Source of the DNA: Ancylothrix sp. D3o
GTDB taxonomy: Bacteria; Cyanobacteriota; Cyanobacteriia; Cyanobacteriales; Oscillatoriaceae
Assembly (NCBI RefSeq): GCF_025370775.1
Contig: NZ_JAMXEX010000015.1
Location: 62,001-126,000, forward strand
DNA: 64,000 nt
Direction: 5' to 3'
Below the pieces are notes generated by a model that searched no databases, was not told where the DNA came from, and saw only the letters and a list, made by a program, of their open reading frames with translations. Position numbers and translations under genes: made by a program. Shown here one piece after another: positions 43,739-53,509 of this stretch (the stretch's first letter is position 1; each line of letters opens with the position of its first letter).

Positions 43739-44296
43739 GTGATTGAAAAAAAACGACCCAACCGAGATTTACCGCAAATTAACGAAAGACTCCGCTTTCC
43801 GAAGATCCGAGTCATAGACACCGACGGCGGCCAATTGGGGATTTTAACACCCCAGGAAGCCTTGCGAATGGCACAAGAAAAAGAACTGGATTTAGTTCTG
43901 GTCAGCGATAAGGCCGATCCGCCGGTGTGCCGGATCATGGACTACGGAAAATATAAATTTGAACAAGAAAAAAGGCTCAAAGAAGCCAAGAAAAAGCAAC
44001 ACACCGCCGAAGTAAAAGAAGTCAAGATGCGCTACAAGATTGAGGAGCATGACTATCAAGTGCGGATCAATCAAGCAGAGCGTTTTCTCAAAGCCGGCGA
44101 CAAAGTAAAAGCCACCATCATGTTCCGAGGACGGGAGATCCAGCACTCGGATCTAGCCGAAGGCTTACTCAAACGCATGGCAGGCGACTTGCAAGAATTG
44201 GCTGAAGTGCAGCAAGCGCCGAAAAAAGAAGGACGCAGCATGATGATGTTGCTATCGCCGAAAAAATTAAAAGGAGCAGTAGGAGTCGGCGAATAA
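43739..44296 (+). CDS. infC: translation initiation factor IF-3
   Basis: 185 residues. IF-3 N-domain ([59 protein letters not shown]) and C-domain ([35 protein letters not shown]). The frame starts with GTG at 43739. Two codons upstream is ACG-CCT, so ACG-CCT-GTG-ATT-GAA matches the usual cyanobacterial start MPVIE with ACG in place of ATG. There is no ATG at the expected place and no Shine-Dalgarno sequence. The start is GTG or ACG; infC often uses a rare start for autoregulation. Confidence 0.94.
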   Translation: MIEKKRPNRDLPQINERLRFPKIRVIDTDGGQLGILTPQEALRMAQEKELDLVLVSDKADPPVCRIMDYGKYKFEQEKRLKEAKKKQHTAEVKEVKMRYKIEEHDYQVRINQAERFLKAGDKVKATIMFRGREIQHSDLAEGLLKRMAGDLQELAEVQQAPKKEGRSMMMLLSPKKLKGAVGVGE

Positions 44297-44352
44297 AAGC
44301 AGAGCCGTGTTGAAAAGGTTTCTTGTCAAGAAAAGAGGCCCGTTTTAGGAAG

Positions 44353-44382
44353 CTCCCCTCCCAACTTGGTAGGGGAGTTTTT
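44353..44382 (+). terminator. rho-independent terminator after infC
   Basis: CTCCCCT (44353-44359) pairs with AGGGGAG (44371-44377) and TTTTT follows. Confidence 0.85.
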
Positions 44383-44489
44383 AAAACAGACATCCGCATC
44401 TAACTTGAAAAACTGTTCCCCAGCAGCGCCGGCAGCAATTGGCGAAAAAACCTATGAATGGACATCTACAAAAAAGGGATGAGTTGTGA

Positions 44490-47400
44490 ATGGAACTCAG
44501 AGAAGGTGCTACACAAACGCACAAGTTTCAGCGCTTAGGGGCAAAATGGTTACAAACCGTACTCCAAGGGCTTAATCTACGTCCAGAGGAAGCAGAGCGA
44601 ACCTTTTTAATGTTCGCCTTTTACACAGCCACCTCCATCGGCGTCTTGTGGTTAGAAGCCAGTACCGTCGGGCTATTCTTAGACGAATACGGAGCCGATC
44701 AACTGCCTTGGATTTATATTTCTGGAGCAGTAATTGGCTCAGCCTTGGGAGGACTTTATACCTGGCTGCAAAGTGTTATTCCCCTGCGACGGACAATTGT
44801 CGTGGTGGCGTTGCTGATGGCCATGCCATTGCTGCTATTTCGCATTGGTTTAGGGATGAAAGTCGCCTGGGTGGCCGGTATAACCGTATTTTTGATGCGA
44901 TTATGGCTGGATGGCATATATACCCTCAACGACCTCAACACCTCAATTACCGCCAACCAACTTTTTAACATCCGCGAAATTAAACGCACCTTTCCCATTG
45001 TCAGCAGCGGCATTTTAGTTGCCGATGTGATCAGTGGTTTTTCATTACCATTATTAATTTCAATTGTCAAGCTCAACAACGTTATCATTGTAGCTTGCTT
45101 GATGATGGTGGTCGGTGCCGGTGTTTTGTACTACCTCAGCGAAGCCTACAAACAAGCCTTTCCCGACTCCCCCCTGCGAGAAGAAGACGAAGAACAAGCC
45201 GAATTTGCCAACAAACGGCTACGGGGGCCCATTTGGCGCTACATCATACCCCTCATAGCCTTTTTCGTCTTAGCAGAAGTCCTCAACATCTTGGTAGACT
45301 TTCAATTTTTAAGCGAACTTGAACAACAAGACTTAGGCGAACAAAGTCTAGGCAGTGGCATTGCCGCATTTCTTGGTTTATTTAACGGCACCTTAGGAAT
45401 TTTTGAACTAATAACCCAGTGGTTTGCCTCATCAAGGCTTGAAGAACGCATCGGAGTATTTTTCTCCGCAATGATATTACCGGCCGGTATGGCAGCCATT
45501 GGCATTGTCACCTTTTTTGGTTCCTTCACCGGCCTATTTCCCTTCTTTTATGGCCTAGTCTTTTTAAAATTCTTTGAAGAACTCTTTCACTACACCCTCT
45601 TTGAAGGCTTAAGCCCAGTTTTATTTCAACCCATCCCAGAAGCCAACCGCGACGACGTACAAGCCTGGGTTAACGGCATCGGCGAACCTCTATCAGACGG
45701 CCTGATCGGCTTAATAATTTTCGCCACCATTTGGGTTTGCCAACAACTGATGCCAGGGGTTGCCGAAAAAACCGTTCAAGATGTCGAAGCCTGGGTTCTA
45801 ATCTCCCTAATGACTTTCCTCGCTTTGGGGTGGGTCTATATCGTCTGGATGCTGCGGTCATTGTACGTTAACTTGCTGGTGTCCTCCGCCGAAAGGGGCC
45901 GGTTGGGAGTTTCCGACGTTGACCTCAAAGCCTTAAAACGCAACGTTGTCGAAATTTTAGAAAAACCCGGAGCCGAAGCCGATAAACGCTCTTGTATCGA
46001 ACTGCTTAGCCAAATTGACCCCAAAAATGTCGGGGAAGTGCTCGCACCCTTGCTGGTTTCGTTGTCACCGGCCCTACAGCGGCAAAGTTTGGAAACCATG
46101 CTCCACCACCCCAGCGCCACTTACCTGCCTCAAGTGCGAGCGCTGATCGACCGGCCCATGCTGCCTCCCGAAGTCACCGCCCTCGCCTTGCGCTACGTTT
46201 GGCTCAACGACAAAAACCCAGACATTGAAGCCTTAAGACAATATCTCATCCCCACCGTCGATGCCGTTGTTCGAGGTACCGCTGCATCCTTAATTATGCG
46301 CCGGGGCAACCGCGAACAAAAAGCCGAAGCCACCAACGCCCTGCGCCGAATGCTCACCCACAAACAAGAGCGAGAGCGCGTCATGGGCTGCCGCGCCTTG
46401 GGAGAAGCCGATTATTTACAAGGTTTGCGCCTTTATATCCCCAATTTGCTGCAAGATGAGTCCTTAAGAGTGCGTTGCGCTTTGCTTGATGTCATCGCCT
46501 CCACACATTTAGAGGAATTTTACCCCTCATTGTTAAAAGGACTCTATTACAAATCAACGCGGGAAGCTGCTCTCAAAGCTTTGGTACGCTTAGATAATGA
46601 AATCATCGATAAGTTGGTGGCTTTGGCAGATGACCCGCACAAACCGGATCTGGTGCGGATGTATGCTTGGAGTGCGATTGGTCAAATAGGCACCGGCCCG
46701 GCTTTGAATGCTTTATCGTCTCGCTTGCTGACGTCTTGGGGAACCACCCGGCGGAATATCTTGCGGACGTTGTTAAAAATGCCCCATGATGCCGGTATTG
46801 ACGGTGTACTTGATCGGGTTGGACGTAGTGGCATTGAAACCTTAATCAACCACGAACTAATGTTTATGGGGCAAACCTATGCCGCCTTGCTCGATCTCTC
46901 CCCAGCACAAGTTGATGCTCCAGAAGGCGAGTTGTTGCGGCGAGCATTGCGAGACTTGCAAACCGATGCCACAGATCGGCTGTTTTTGTTGATGAAGTTT
47001 CTTTATCCGATCAACAGTATTCAGGCGGCGGCGTTTAACCTTAAGTCTGGATCTCGCTCTAATGTTGCACGCGGCATCGAAATTCTCGATAATACCCTTG
47101 ATATCCCCACCAAACGGGCTTTGCTGACAGTTCTCGACCGCCGCGAAGACACCGAAAAGTTGCAAAGTCTTTCGGAATTGGTTTTTTATCAGCCAATGTC
47201 ACCCACTGACCGGCTACGGCGGTTGGTAGAATTGCGGTATTTCTTATCAGATTGGCCTTTGGCCTGTTGTTTCCATTTGGCCAAAGTCAACCGCTGGCCT
47301 TTGACTACCGAGCAAATTTTTGCTTGTCTTCGCCACCCACGCGGTTTAGTCCGAGAAGCTGTCCTGGGTTATCTGCGCGTCGTATCGCGCCGCTCATTGG

Positions 47401-47564
47401 TAGAATTGCTACCAAGCTTGCAAAATGATCCTGACCGATTGGTAGCTGCTCAAGTCAAGTGGATGATGGCTGAAGAAGGCATTAGCGGTGATGAGCAATT
47501 ATCTGTTCAGTCCTCTGCTGGACTGGGATTTTCAGAAGTGGCCGGTTTTTACCCAGAGGCTTAA
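44490..47564 (+). CDS. transporter-like membrane domain fused to HEAT repeats
   Basis: 1024 residues. Residues 30-460 form a 12-helix block of the MFS/nucleotide-translocase kind (LMFAFYTATSIGVLWLEAST, IYISGAVIGSALGGLYTWLQ, FLGLFNGTLGIFELITQWF). The rest is soluble and alpha-helical with HEAT-like units (ALAPLLVSLSPALQRQSLET; GCRALGEADYLQGLRLYIPN; LRVRCALLDVIASTHLEEF). Such fusions are a cyanobacterial family resembling ATP/ADP antiporters but without proven transport. The HEAT part probably scaffolds other proteins at the membrane. A cyclic-nucleotide-binding gene follows. Confidence 0.85.
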   Translation: MELREGATQTHKFQRLGAKWLQTVLQGLNLRPEEAERTFLMFAFYTATSIGVLWLEASTVGLFLDEYGADQLPWIYISGAVIGSALGGLYTWLQSVIPLRRTIVVVALLMAMPLLLFRIGLGMKVAWVAGITVFLMRLWLDGIYTLNDLNTSITANQLFNIREIKRTFPIVSSGILVADVISGFSLPLLISIVKLNNVIIVACLMMVVGAGVLYYLSEAYKQAFPDSPLREEDEEQAEFANKRLRGPIWRYIIPLIAFFVLAEVLNILVDFQFLSELEQQDLGEQSLGSGIAAFLGLFNGTLGIFELITQWFASSRLEERIGVFFSAMILPAGMAAIGIVTFFGSFTGLFPFFYGLVFLKFFEELFHYTLFEGLSPVLFQPIPEANRDDVQAWVNGIGEPLSDGLIGLIIFATIWVCQQLMPGVAEKTVQDVEAWVLISLMTFLALGWVYIVWMLRSLYVNLLVSSAERGRLGVSDVDLKALKRNVVEILEKPGAEADKRSCIELLSQIDPKNVGEVLAPLLVSLSPALQRQSLETMLHHPSATYLPQVRALIDRPMLPPEVTALALRYVWLNDKNPDIEALRQYLIPTVDAVVRGTAASLIMRRGNREQKAEATNALRRMLTHKQERERVMGCRALGEADYLQGLRLYIPNLLQDESLRVRCALLDVIASTHLEEFYPSLLKGLYYKSTREAALKALVRLDNEIIDKLVALADDPHKPDLVRMYAWSAIGQIGTGPALNALSSRLLTSWGTTRRNILRTLLKMPHDAGIDGVLDRVGRSGIETLINHELMFMGQTYAALLDLSPAQVDAPEGELLRRALRDLQTDATDRLFLLMKFLYPINSIQAAAFNLKSGSRSNVARGIEILDNTLDIPTKRALLTVLDRREDTEKLQSLSELVFYQPMSPTDRLRRLVELRYFLSDWPLACCFHLAKVNRWPLTTEQIFACLRHPRGLVREAVLGYLRVVSRRSLVELLPSLQNDPDRLVAAQVKWMMAEEGISGDEQLSVQSSAGLGFSEVAGFYPEA

Positions 47565-47594
47565 GCTAACCGCGACCGGCAAAAGTAAAAACCG

Positions 47595-47632
47595 AAAAAG
47601 GAAAAAAGATAGCCGTCTAATTTTTCCTTTTT
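47595..47632 (+). terminator. A/T hairpin after the HEAT gene
   Basis: AAAAAGGAAAAA (47595-47606) pairs with TTTTTCCTTTTT (47621-47632). Confidence 0.55.
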
Positions 47633-47677
47633 ACTTCTTACTCTTTCGTGTTTACTTCTTACTTTTTACTTTATTAA

Positions 47678-48160
47678 ATGTTAACAAGCGTTGACCGCCT
47701 ACTATTTGTGAGAGCCGTCCCAATTTTTAAAGAATTACGGGACGACTTTCTTGTAAGGTTAGCTTCAGTGATGGACGAACTTTCTTTTCCCGCAAATCAC
47801 ACAATTTTTACCCAAGGACAAGAAGGACGCTCGCTCTATATTGTAGTTTCGGGGAAAGTGCGGGTACACCTCGGAGAACAAGACTTAGCTCAACTTGAAC
47901 AAGGTGCCTGTTTTGGGGAAATGTCTTTATTTGACGCCGAACCTCGTTCTGCCTCTGTCACTACCCTAGAAACTTGTGAGTGTCTGATGTTAACTCAACA
48001 ACAACTCTACGACGCCATCGAAGAAACCCCCGGTATTGCTGTTAACATTATCCGCCTTTTATCGCGCCGAATTAGAGAGTTTAACCGCAAACTAAATGCC
48101 AAAGAAGCAGACCCACAAACCCAAGAATTGCAAGGCGCCGCCCGCAATACCGCCGCTTAG
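47678..48160 (+). CDS. cyclic-nucleotide-binding domain protein
   Basis: 160 residues, essentially one CNB domain: LFVRAVPIFKELRDDFLVRL, then FTQGQEGRSLYIVVSGKVRV, and the phosphate-binding cassette FGEMSLFDAEPRSASVTTLE (G-E-x-x-L-x...R-x-A). There is no DNA-binding helix-turn-helix, so it is not a CRP regulator. It lies 113 bases downstream of the transporter-HEAT gene on the same strand; in this family of proteins such domains often act on a neighbouring membrane protein, so it may be its regulatory subunit. Confidence 0.88.
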   Translation: MLTSVDRLLFVRAVPIFKELRDDFLVRLASVMDELSFPANHTIFTQGQEGRSLYIVVSGKVRVHLGEQDLAQLEQGACFGEMSLFDAEPRSASVTTLETCECLMLTQQQLYDAIEETPGIAVNIIRLLSRRIREFNRKLNAKEADPQTQELQGAARNTAA

Positions 48161-48195
48161 AAGATAAAAAATAGCGCCTAAATTTTTGCTCAAAG

Positions 48196-48227
48196 AAAAA
48201 GGGGTTTCCGTGAACCTCAAAAACCCC
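48196..48227 (-). terminator. hairpin terminator for the GH13 gene
   Basis: GGGGTTT (48201-48207) pairs with AAACCCC (48221-48227); on the minus strand a TTTTTC run follows the stem. Confidence 0.6.
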
Positions 48228-48243
48228 CCGCGTTTAACAATTC

Positions 48244-49836
48244 TCAAACTTCTACAAACCAACCATAACCATAAGCCGGTAAAACGATTTCATCCTGCAA
48301 AATTTCCTGGTTTTCTGGGTTAAGAACATCTTGCAATTTCAAACCGGCAGGCAAAGACAACCGCAAAACATCATCGCTCAAATTATGCACAATTAAGACA
48401 TTAATTTCTTCAACTTGACGCCAAAAACATAATGCTTGTTTTGGCAAGTCTTTAACCCATTTGAACTCACCAATGCCTAAAACTGGTAAGCGTTTACGGC
48501 TATAAATCATCTTCCGAATACTGTGCAATAATGACCCCGGCGTGTTTATTTGCGCTTCTACATTCACCTGGGCGTAACCATACAGAGGATCACTGACAAC
48601 CGGCAAGTAAGTTTTCTCAGCACTCGAAAAACCGCCATTGCTAGTATTATTCCACTGCATCGCTGTCCGTACCCCTGAGCGATCTGGCAAAGAAATATCA
48701 TCTCCCATGCCAATTTCATCGCCATAATATAACACCGGCACCCCTGGCAATGTAAATAATAATGAGTGCATTAATTCAATTTTGCGCTGGTCATTTTTCA
48801 TCAAAGGTGCCAGCCGGCGTACCAGTCCCCGACCGGCAAAGTGAGAGTTTTTATCCGGTTCGTAATAATGCAGTAAACTTTGGGCTTCTTCTTCCCCTAA
48901 AGTCTCGAAATTTAATTCATCATGGTTACGCAAAAATAACCCCCATTGACAATCTTGTGGCAAAGTCGGTGTGTTTTCTAAAACCTCTAAAACTGCGCTG
49001 GAATCTGCTTTTGCCAAAGCTTGATAAAGGGTAGCAATGAGAGGGAAATGAAAGGCTGTTTGAAACTCGTTGCTATTGCCAAAATAATTTAACAATTGAT
49101 GGGGAGCCATACAAGCTTCTGCCAACATCAACGCATCAGGATATTCTTCATCAATGACGCGCCGCATTTTTTGTAAAAATTCATGGGTTTCGGGTAGGTT
49201 TTCGTAGGTTCCTTCCCGTTCAAATAAAAATGGTGCCGCATCAACACGAAACCCATCTACGCCCATTTTTAGCCAAAATCTCATTACGTCTAAGATGGCT
49301 TTTTGAACGCGAGGGTTATCATAGTTTAAATCTGGCTGGCTGGTGTAAAATCGATGCCAGTAATATTCGCCGGTTTTTTCATCATAAGCCCAATTTGAAG
49401 TTTCTACATCTGAAAAGATAATTGAGGAGTGGTTATATTTATCTGTGGTGGAACTCCAGACATAAAAATCTCGCATAGGTGAGTCTTTAGACCGGCGCGA
49501 TTCTTGAAACCAAGGATGCTGATCGGATGTATGATTGACAACTAAATCTGCTAAGACCCGCATTCCCCGTTTATGAATTTCTTCAACAGCCATTTGGAAG
49601 TCTTCCATCAGTCCGTATTGAGGATGAATACCGCCATAACTGGCGACATCATAGCCATCATCTTTGAGAGGAGAAGGATACATCGGTAATAACCAAATGC
49701 AATCAACTCCTAACCATTGTAAATAGTCTAGTTTTTGACGTAGGCCGATAAAATCTCCGTGTCCGTCGCCGTTTCCATCCGCAAATGCTCTGATATAAAG
49801 TTCATAGAAAATAGCGTTGTTGTACCAATTGTGCAT
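48244..49836 (-). CDS. GH13 alpha-amylase family enzyme (trehalose-synthase-like)
   Basis: 530 residues. (Beta/alpha)8 barrel with the conserved regions ADLVVNHTSD, VDGFRVDAAPF (nucleophile Asp), LMLAEACMAP (general acid Glu) and LFLRNHDELNFE (third acid Asp). The opening WYNNAIFYELYIRAFADGNG, the DGHGDFIGL pattern and the length fit the TreS/maltose-glucosyltransferase subgroup, which converts maltose to trehalose; other GH13 hydrolases look similar, so the exact reaction is uncertain. No signal peptide, so cytoplasmic carbon storage metabolism. Confidence 0.88.
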   Translation of the reverse strand: MHNWYNNAIFYELYIRAFADGNGDGHGDFIGLRQKLDYLQWLGVDCIWLLPMYPSPLKDDGYDVASYGGIHPQYGLMEDFQMAVEEIHKRGMRVLADLVVNHTSDQHPWFQESRRSKDSPMRDFYVWSSTTDKYNHSSIIFSDVETSNWAYDEKTGEYYWHRFYTSQPDLNYDNPRVQKAILDVMRFWLKMGVDGFRVDAAPFLFEREGTYENLPETHEFLQKMRRVIDEEYPDALMLAEACMAPHQLLNYFGNSNEFQTAFHFPLIATLYQALAKADSSAVLEVLENTPTLPQDCQWGLFLRNHDELNFETLGEEEAQSLLHYYEPDKNSHFAGRGLVRRLAPLMKNDQRKIELMHSLLFTLPGVPVLYYGDEIGMGDDISLPDRSGVRTAMQWNNTSNGGFSSAEKTYLPVVSDPLYGYAQVNVEAQINTPGSLLHSIRKMIYSRKRLPVLGIGEFKWVKDLPKQALCFWRQVEEINVLIVHNLSDDVLRLSLPAGLKLQDVLNPENQEILQDEIVLPAYGYGWFVEV

Positions 49837-49996
49837 GATTTTTGCTCCAAATTAAAGTGATTACGAAGTTGAGTAAATTGCCCTGTTTTTTTTTGAATAG
49901 CCAAGAAAACTCTTCCTCTAGGCAACCCTTTAGGTGTTTTAGATTCTTTTCGCTCTTAGGTGCTTCCGTTCAGTTTAGAGAAAACTCCACAAGGTT

Positions 49997-51544
49997 TTAT
50001 AAGTTATAAATGGGGCTATATTTTTGACGAATATAGCGCAAAAAAGGTTCAACAGAAAGGGAAGTGCCGGTGACTTTTTCCATTATTTCATTGGCTGTGT
50101 ATTTCCGTCCGTATTGATAGATATTTTCTCGCAACCATTCGTGCAGAGTTTGGAAATTTCCGCGTTCTATATCAACGGGTATTTCTGGATTTTGGTTGAG
50201 CGCTGCTTCATAAAATTGCGCTGCCATTAAATTGCCGAGTGTATAGCCTTGAAAAGCGCCTCCAATGTAGCCACTATACCAGTGTACATCTTGCAAAACT
50301 CCTTCGCTATCGTTTTGGGGTGTGATGCCTAAATCACTGCGGTAGCGTTCGTTCCAAGCGTCGGGTAGGTCACGGATCGGCAAGGAACCTTCCAACATTT
50401 CTAATTCTAAATCATAGCGAATCATAATGTGCAGGTTATAAGTAAGCTCATCGGCATCCGTACGAATAAGAGAGGGGCTTACTTTATTAATTGCTCGATA
50501 AAATTGATTAATACTAACATTGCCTAATTCTCGGAGAAAAATGCCTTGTAATTGTGGATAAAAGCATTCCCAAAAACCGCGACTGCGGGCGACTATATTT
50601 TCCCATAAACGCGATTGGCTTTCGTGAACGCCAGAGGAAATTCCACCGGCCAGGGGTGTGCCTTCATAATGACGATTGATGCCTTGTTCATACATGGCAT
50701 GACCGGCTTCGTGGATGCTGCTAAATAAGCCTTGAGTGAGTTCGTTTTCGTAGATGCGGGTGGTGATGCGGACATCGCCGATAGAAAATTTGGTGGTGAA
50801 GGGATGGAGGGTTTTATCAACACGGCCTCTTTGAAAATCATAGCCAAGTCTGGCGATAATTTTATTACAAAATTCTAGCTGTTTTTGTAGGGGGAAATGT
50901 TGAAAAAGCAAGCCGTTCTCAAGGGCCGGTTGGGAGGTGATTTCTGCGACTAGGGGAACGAGATGCTGGCGTAATTTGCTGAATATTTCTCGTAAAAAGG
51001 AAGCATTCATGCCGTAGTCGGAAAAATTAATTAAGGGGTCGGCAATGTGTTCGCTTTCTGGGAAAAAACCGGCCATTTCTTGACTAAGTTCGAGGGTTTT
51101 TTCTAAATAAGGCTGAACGCGGCTAAAGTCGTTGGCCGGCCTTGCTTGGGCCCAAGCTTCATAGGATGCGGCCCGGTGTTGGGAGACTCTGGCCATGAAA
51201 GAAGCGGGGATGCGGATAGCGCGTTTATAGTTGCGTTTGGTGATGCGGATCAGGCTGGCTTCGTCGGAGTCGTAGGGGAGGTTTTCTTCGTAGGGGGTGA
51301 GGTCTTCGAGGAGTTGGCCAATTTGGGAATCGGTGAATTTTTGATGGGCTAATTGGCGGAGAGTAGCGATCTGCCGACCTCTGGCAGTTGCCCCACCGGC
51401 CGGCATATAAGTTGCTTGATCCCAGTACAGTAAGGATACGGCTGATTCGATATCGTTAATTTCGCTGAGAAGGCTTTTCAGTTGTTCGTATTGGGGTAAC
51501 GCCGGCGGAGTCGCTGGGCTAATGCTTTTGTCGGAAGTTTGCAT
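49997..51544 (-). CDS. M32-family carboxypeptidase
   Basis: 515 residues. The zinc motif HEAGHAMYEQGINRHYEGTP (HExxH with downstream Glu in VHESQSRLWEN) and the tail of the family (GYIGGAFQGYTLGNLMAAQF, MEKVTGTSLSVEPFLRYIRQ) identify a Taq-type metallocarboxypeptidase. It removes C-terminal residues from peptides; cytosolic. Full length and intact. Confidence 0.95.
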   Translation of the reverse strand: MQTSDKSISPATPPALPQYEQLKSLLSEINDIESAVSLLYWDQATYMPAGGATARGRQIATLRQLAHQKFTDSQIGQLLEDLTPYEENLPYDSDEASLIRITKRNYKRAIRIPASFMARVSQHRAASYEAWAQARPANDFSRVQPYLEKTLELSQEMAGFFPESEHIADPLINFSDYGMNASFLREIFSKLRQHLVPLVAEITSQPALENGLLFQHFPLQKQLEFCNKIIARLGYDFQRGRVDKTLHPFTTKFSIGDVRITTRIYENELTQGLFSSIHEAGHAMYEQGINRHYEGTPLAGGISSGVHESQSRLWENIVARSRGFWECFYPQLQGIFLRELGNVSINQFYRAINKVSPSLIRTDADELTYNLHIMIRYDLELEMLEGSLPIRDLPDAWNERYRSDLGITPQNDSEGVLQDVHWYSGYIGGAFQGYTLGNLMAAQFYEAALNQNPEIPVDIERGNFQTLHEWLRENIYQYGRKYTANEIMEKVTGTSLSVEPFLRYIRQKYSPIYNL

Positions 51545-51845
51545 GGGGAGAGTCTTGGGGGAGTGAGAGGCTAATTTTTACTTGGGGGCGGGTGTTTTAT
51601 TTGTGCCGCAGATAACTTTTTGAGAGGGTCAAAGTTGAGCAAATCTGTTTTTTATCTTCTCGCAGAGGATTTTTATTTCAAAATGCCCGGATAGTTAAAT
51701 TTTACATCCCAAAAATTTGTGATCAGTATCAACTTGGCGTGGCTATGAACCGGCCTTGTGTGTTGGGGTGCCGGTGTAAGCAAAAAGTAAAATTTTTTGC
51801 CTCCGGGTAGCTTATTTTTAATTTTCCCAAAATTTTGACTTTCTA

Positions 51846-52622
51846 TCAATCTCTGGGGGGCTGGATTAAAGCACGAAATCGGCCATCTTTACGAATTTTT
51901 TCAAAGTCGGGATCGGTTCTCGCCATGTCTCGATATCTGTCTGGGTTGAGGTTGATAGCTACTTGGAGGCTGTCGGTGGCTAATTTTGTTTGATATTGCA
52001 AAGCATAACAGCAGGCTTTGTTATACCAAATTAGGGCGTTTTTTTGCTCTAGGGCTAAGGCTTCATTGTAGCTGTCAATAGCATTTTCATACCGGCCTAA
52101 TTTACCCAGGGCGTTGCCTCGGTTTGTCCAGGCTTCATAGTTATTTGGTTTGACAATTAAAGATTTATCGTAGCTAATAATAGCTTCTCGATATTGCCCT
52201 AATTCGTATAAAGCAATTCCTCGATTATTCCATACTTCCCAGTCGTCGGGTTTAAGGGCGAGGGCTTTATCATAGCTGGCGACGGCAGCTTGATATCGTC
52301 CGAGTTTGCGTAGGGATATAGCGCGATTATTCCAGGCGTTAGATAAATTAGGCTTAATGATAAGGGCACGATCATAACAGCGAATAGCGTCTTGATAGCG
52401 TTCAACTTTTTCGAGGGCGATGCCGCGATTATTCCATGCTTCTGCTAGGTTTGGATTGAACGCTATTGCTCGATCATAGCTTTTGATCGCTTCCATGTAT
52501 TGGCCGAGTTTTTCGAGGGCGACTCCGCGATCATTCCAGATGTTTGCATCGTCGGGGTTTTCGCTTAGGTGTTGGTCGTATTCGGCTAGGATTTGTTCAA
52601 GGGATTGTTTTGTGTTTTCCAT
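51846..52622 (-). CDS. TPR protein, paralog 1 of a local family
   Basis: 258 residues, mostly tandem tetratricopeptide repeats of the type AWNNRGIALEKVERYQDAIR, with the 34-residue spacing. It ends with a shared signature: LIWYNKACCYALQYQTKLAT, DSLQVAINLNPDRYRDMART, then DPDFEKIRKDGRFRALI. The same C-terminal module occurs in three other genes within the next 6 kb. TPR arrays mediate protein binding; no catalytic domain or membrane segment is seen. Confidence 0.88.
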   Translation of the reverse strand: MENTKQSLEQILAEYDQHLSENPDDANIWNDRGVALEKLGQYMEAIKSYDRAIAFNPNLAEAWNNRGIALEKVERYQDAIRCYDRALIIKPNLSNAWNNRAISLRKLGRYQAAVASYDKALALKPDDWEVWNNRGIALYELGQYREAIISYDKSLIVKPNNYEAWTNRGNALGKLGRYENAIDSYNEALALEQKNALIWYNKACCYALQYQTKLATDSLQVAINLNPDRYRDMARTDPDFEKIRKDGRFRALIQPPRD

Positions 52623-52638
52623 TGTTGAGTTTTAAGGT

Positions 52639-53010
52639 TTATTGTAGGTTTTTTGGCCGGCGGAATGCTTGCTGTCTGCTTCGCAGTTTTTCTGTGCTTT
52701 TTTCCCAGTAGGCGAGTTCTTCTTCTATTGTTGTCATGTTATTAATTTTTTTGAGTATCTGTTGAACTGCTTTATATTTCATTTCTACGCAGTCAAACAA
52801 TTTGCATTTTTCTGTGATGGCTTGAGGTTCTAAAAAAGGTAAAATTTGGCCGGTGCTTAGGCTTTCCCGACGGAGATTTTGTTGTTTTTTGCGTAAAATT
52901 TCTGTTTTTTCTTGCCAGTAAGTATATTGTTGCTCTATATTGATAGGTTTAATTTTTTGCAAAGATTCTGTACTTTTATCGGGGGTATTTTGAGGGTTAT
53001 TTTTCGTCAT
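52639..53010 (-). CDS. small coiled-coil protein, possible partner of the PIN protein
   Basis: 123 residues. It contains an internal duplication: YWQEKTEILRKKQQNLRRES (residues about 32-51) and YWEKSTEKLRSRQQAFRR near the C-terminus. Charged and helical, no recognised domain. The first 14 bases overlap the end of the PIN-domain gene, so they are co-transcribed, as antitoxin and toxin genes often are, but order here is toxin first and no DNA-binding motif is visible. Function unknown. Confidence 0.65.
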   Translation of the reverse strand: MTKNNPQNTPDKSTESLQKIKPINIEQQYTYWQEKTEILRKKQQNLRRESLSTGQILPFLEPQAITEKCKLFDCVEMKYKAVQQILKKINNMTTIEEELAYWEKSTEKLRSRQQAFRRPKNLQ

Positions 53011-53467
53011 AGGTGATGACTTCTAAAGGTGAGTAAATGGCGATTTGTGAGTAGCCTTCAAGGAGATTGATGGCGTTATAAAAACGGATTTTTTTATAGT
53101 GTACAAGGTTTTTAAAGTCCCAGCTTACAATGGCAAAACATTCGGAGACGGTGGCCATTGCGACGTGAAGGGCATCGAGAATCAATTCTGGAGGGATGCT
53201 TTGGGCGTCGAGGTAGGCTTGATGCAGTTTCCAGACATCTCCGCTGAGGTTGACTATGCCGGCGAGTCCGATGGTTTTTTCATAAAAGTCTTTAAGTTGA
53301 GGAGGGCCGGTTTCGATTTCGTTTTGGACAACTGCGGAGGTGACGAGGCGAAATTTGCCGGTTTGGACTTCGTGAAAAAATGCTCGGCTTGGTTTTTCAT
53401 ATTCTGGGTCAAAAACGCCGCCAAAAATTGTAGTGTCTGCATATACCCGAAGGATGCGGCTGTTCAT
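52997..53467 (-). CDS. PIN-domain protein, possible toxin
   Basis: About 156 residues from the Met at 53467; the frame extends to 53509, but the fold begins directly with RILRVYADTTIFGGVFD (first acidic residue). Others follow: VVQNEIETGPPQLK (Glu), LILDALHVAMATVS (Asp) and IVSWDFKNLVH (Asp), so the four acidic positions of a PIN nuclease are present. PIN proteins of this kind are often VapC-type RNases. The gene overlaps the following coiled-coil gene by 14 bases. Confidence 0.75.
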   Translation of the reverse strand: MNSRILRVYADTTIFGGVFDPEYEKPSRAFFHEVQTGKFRLVTSAVVQNEIETGPPQLKDFYEKTIGLAGIVNLSGDVWKLHQAYLDAQSIPPELILDALHVAMATVSECFAIVSWDFKNLVHYKKIRFYNAINLLEGYSQIAIYSPLEVITYDEK

Positions 53468-53509
53468 TTTTGTGGAGTTTTTTACTTGTTTTTGTATGTC
53501 GGGTGCCAA

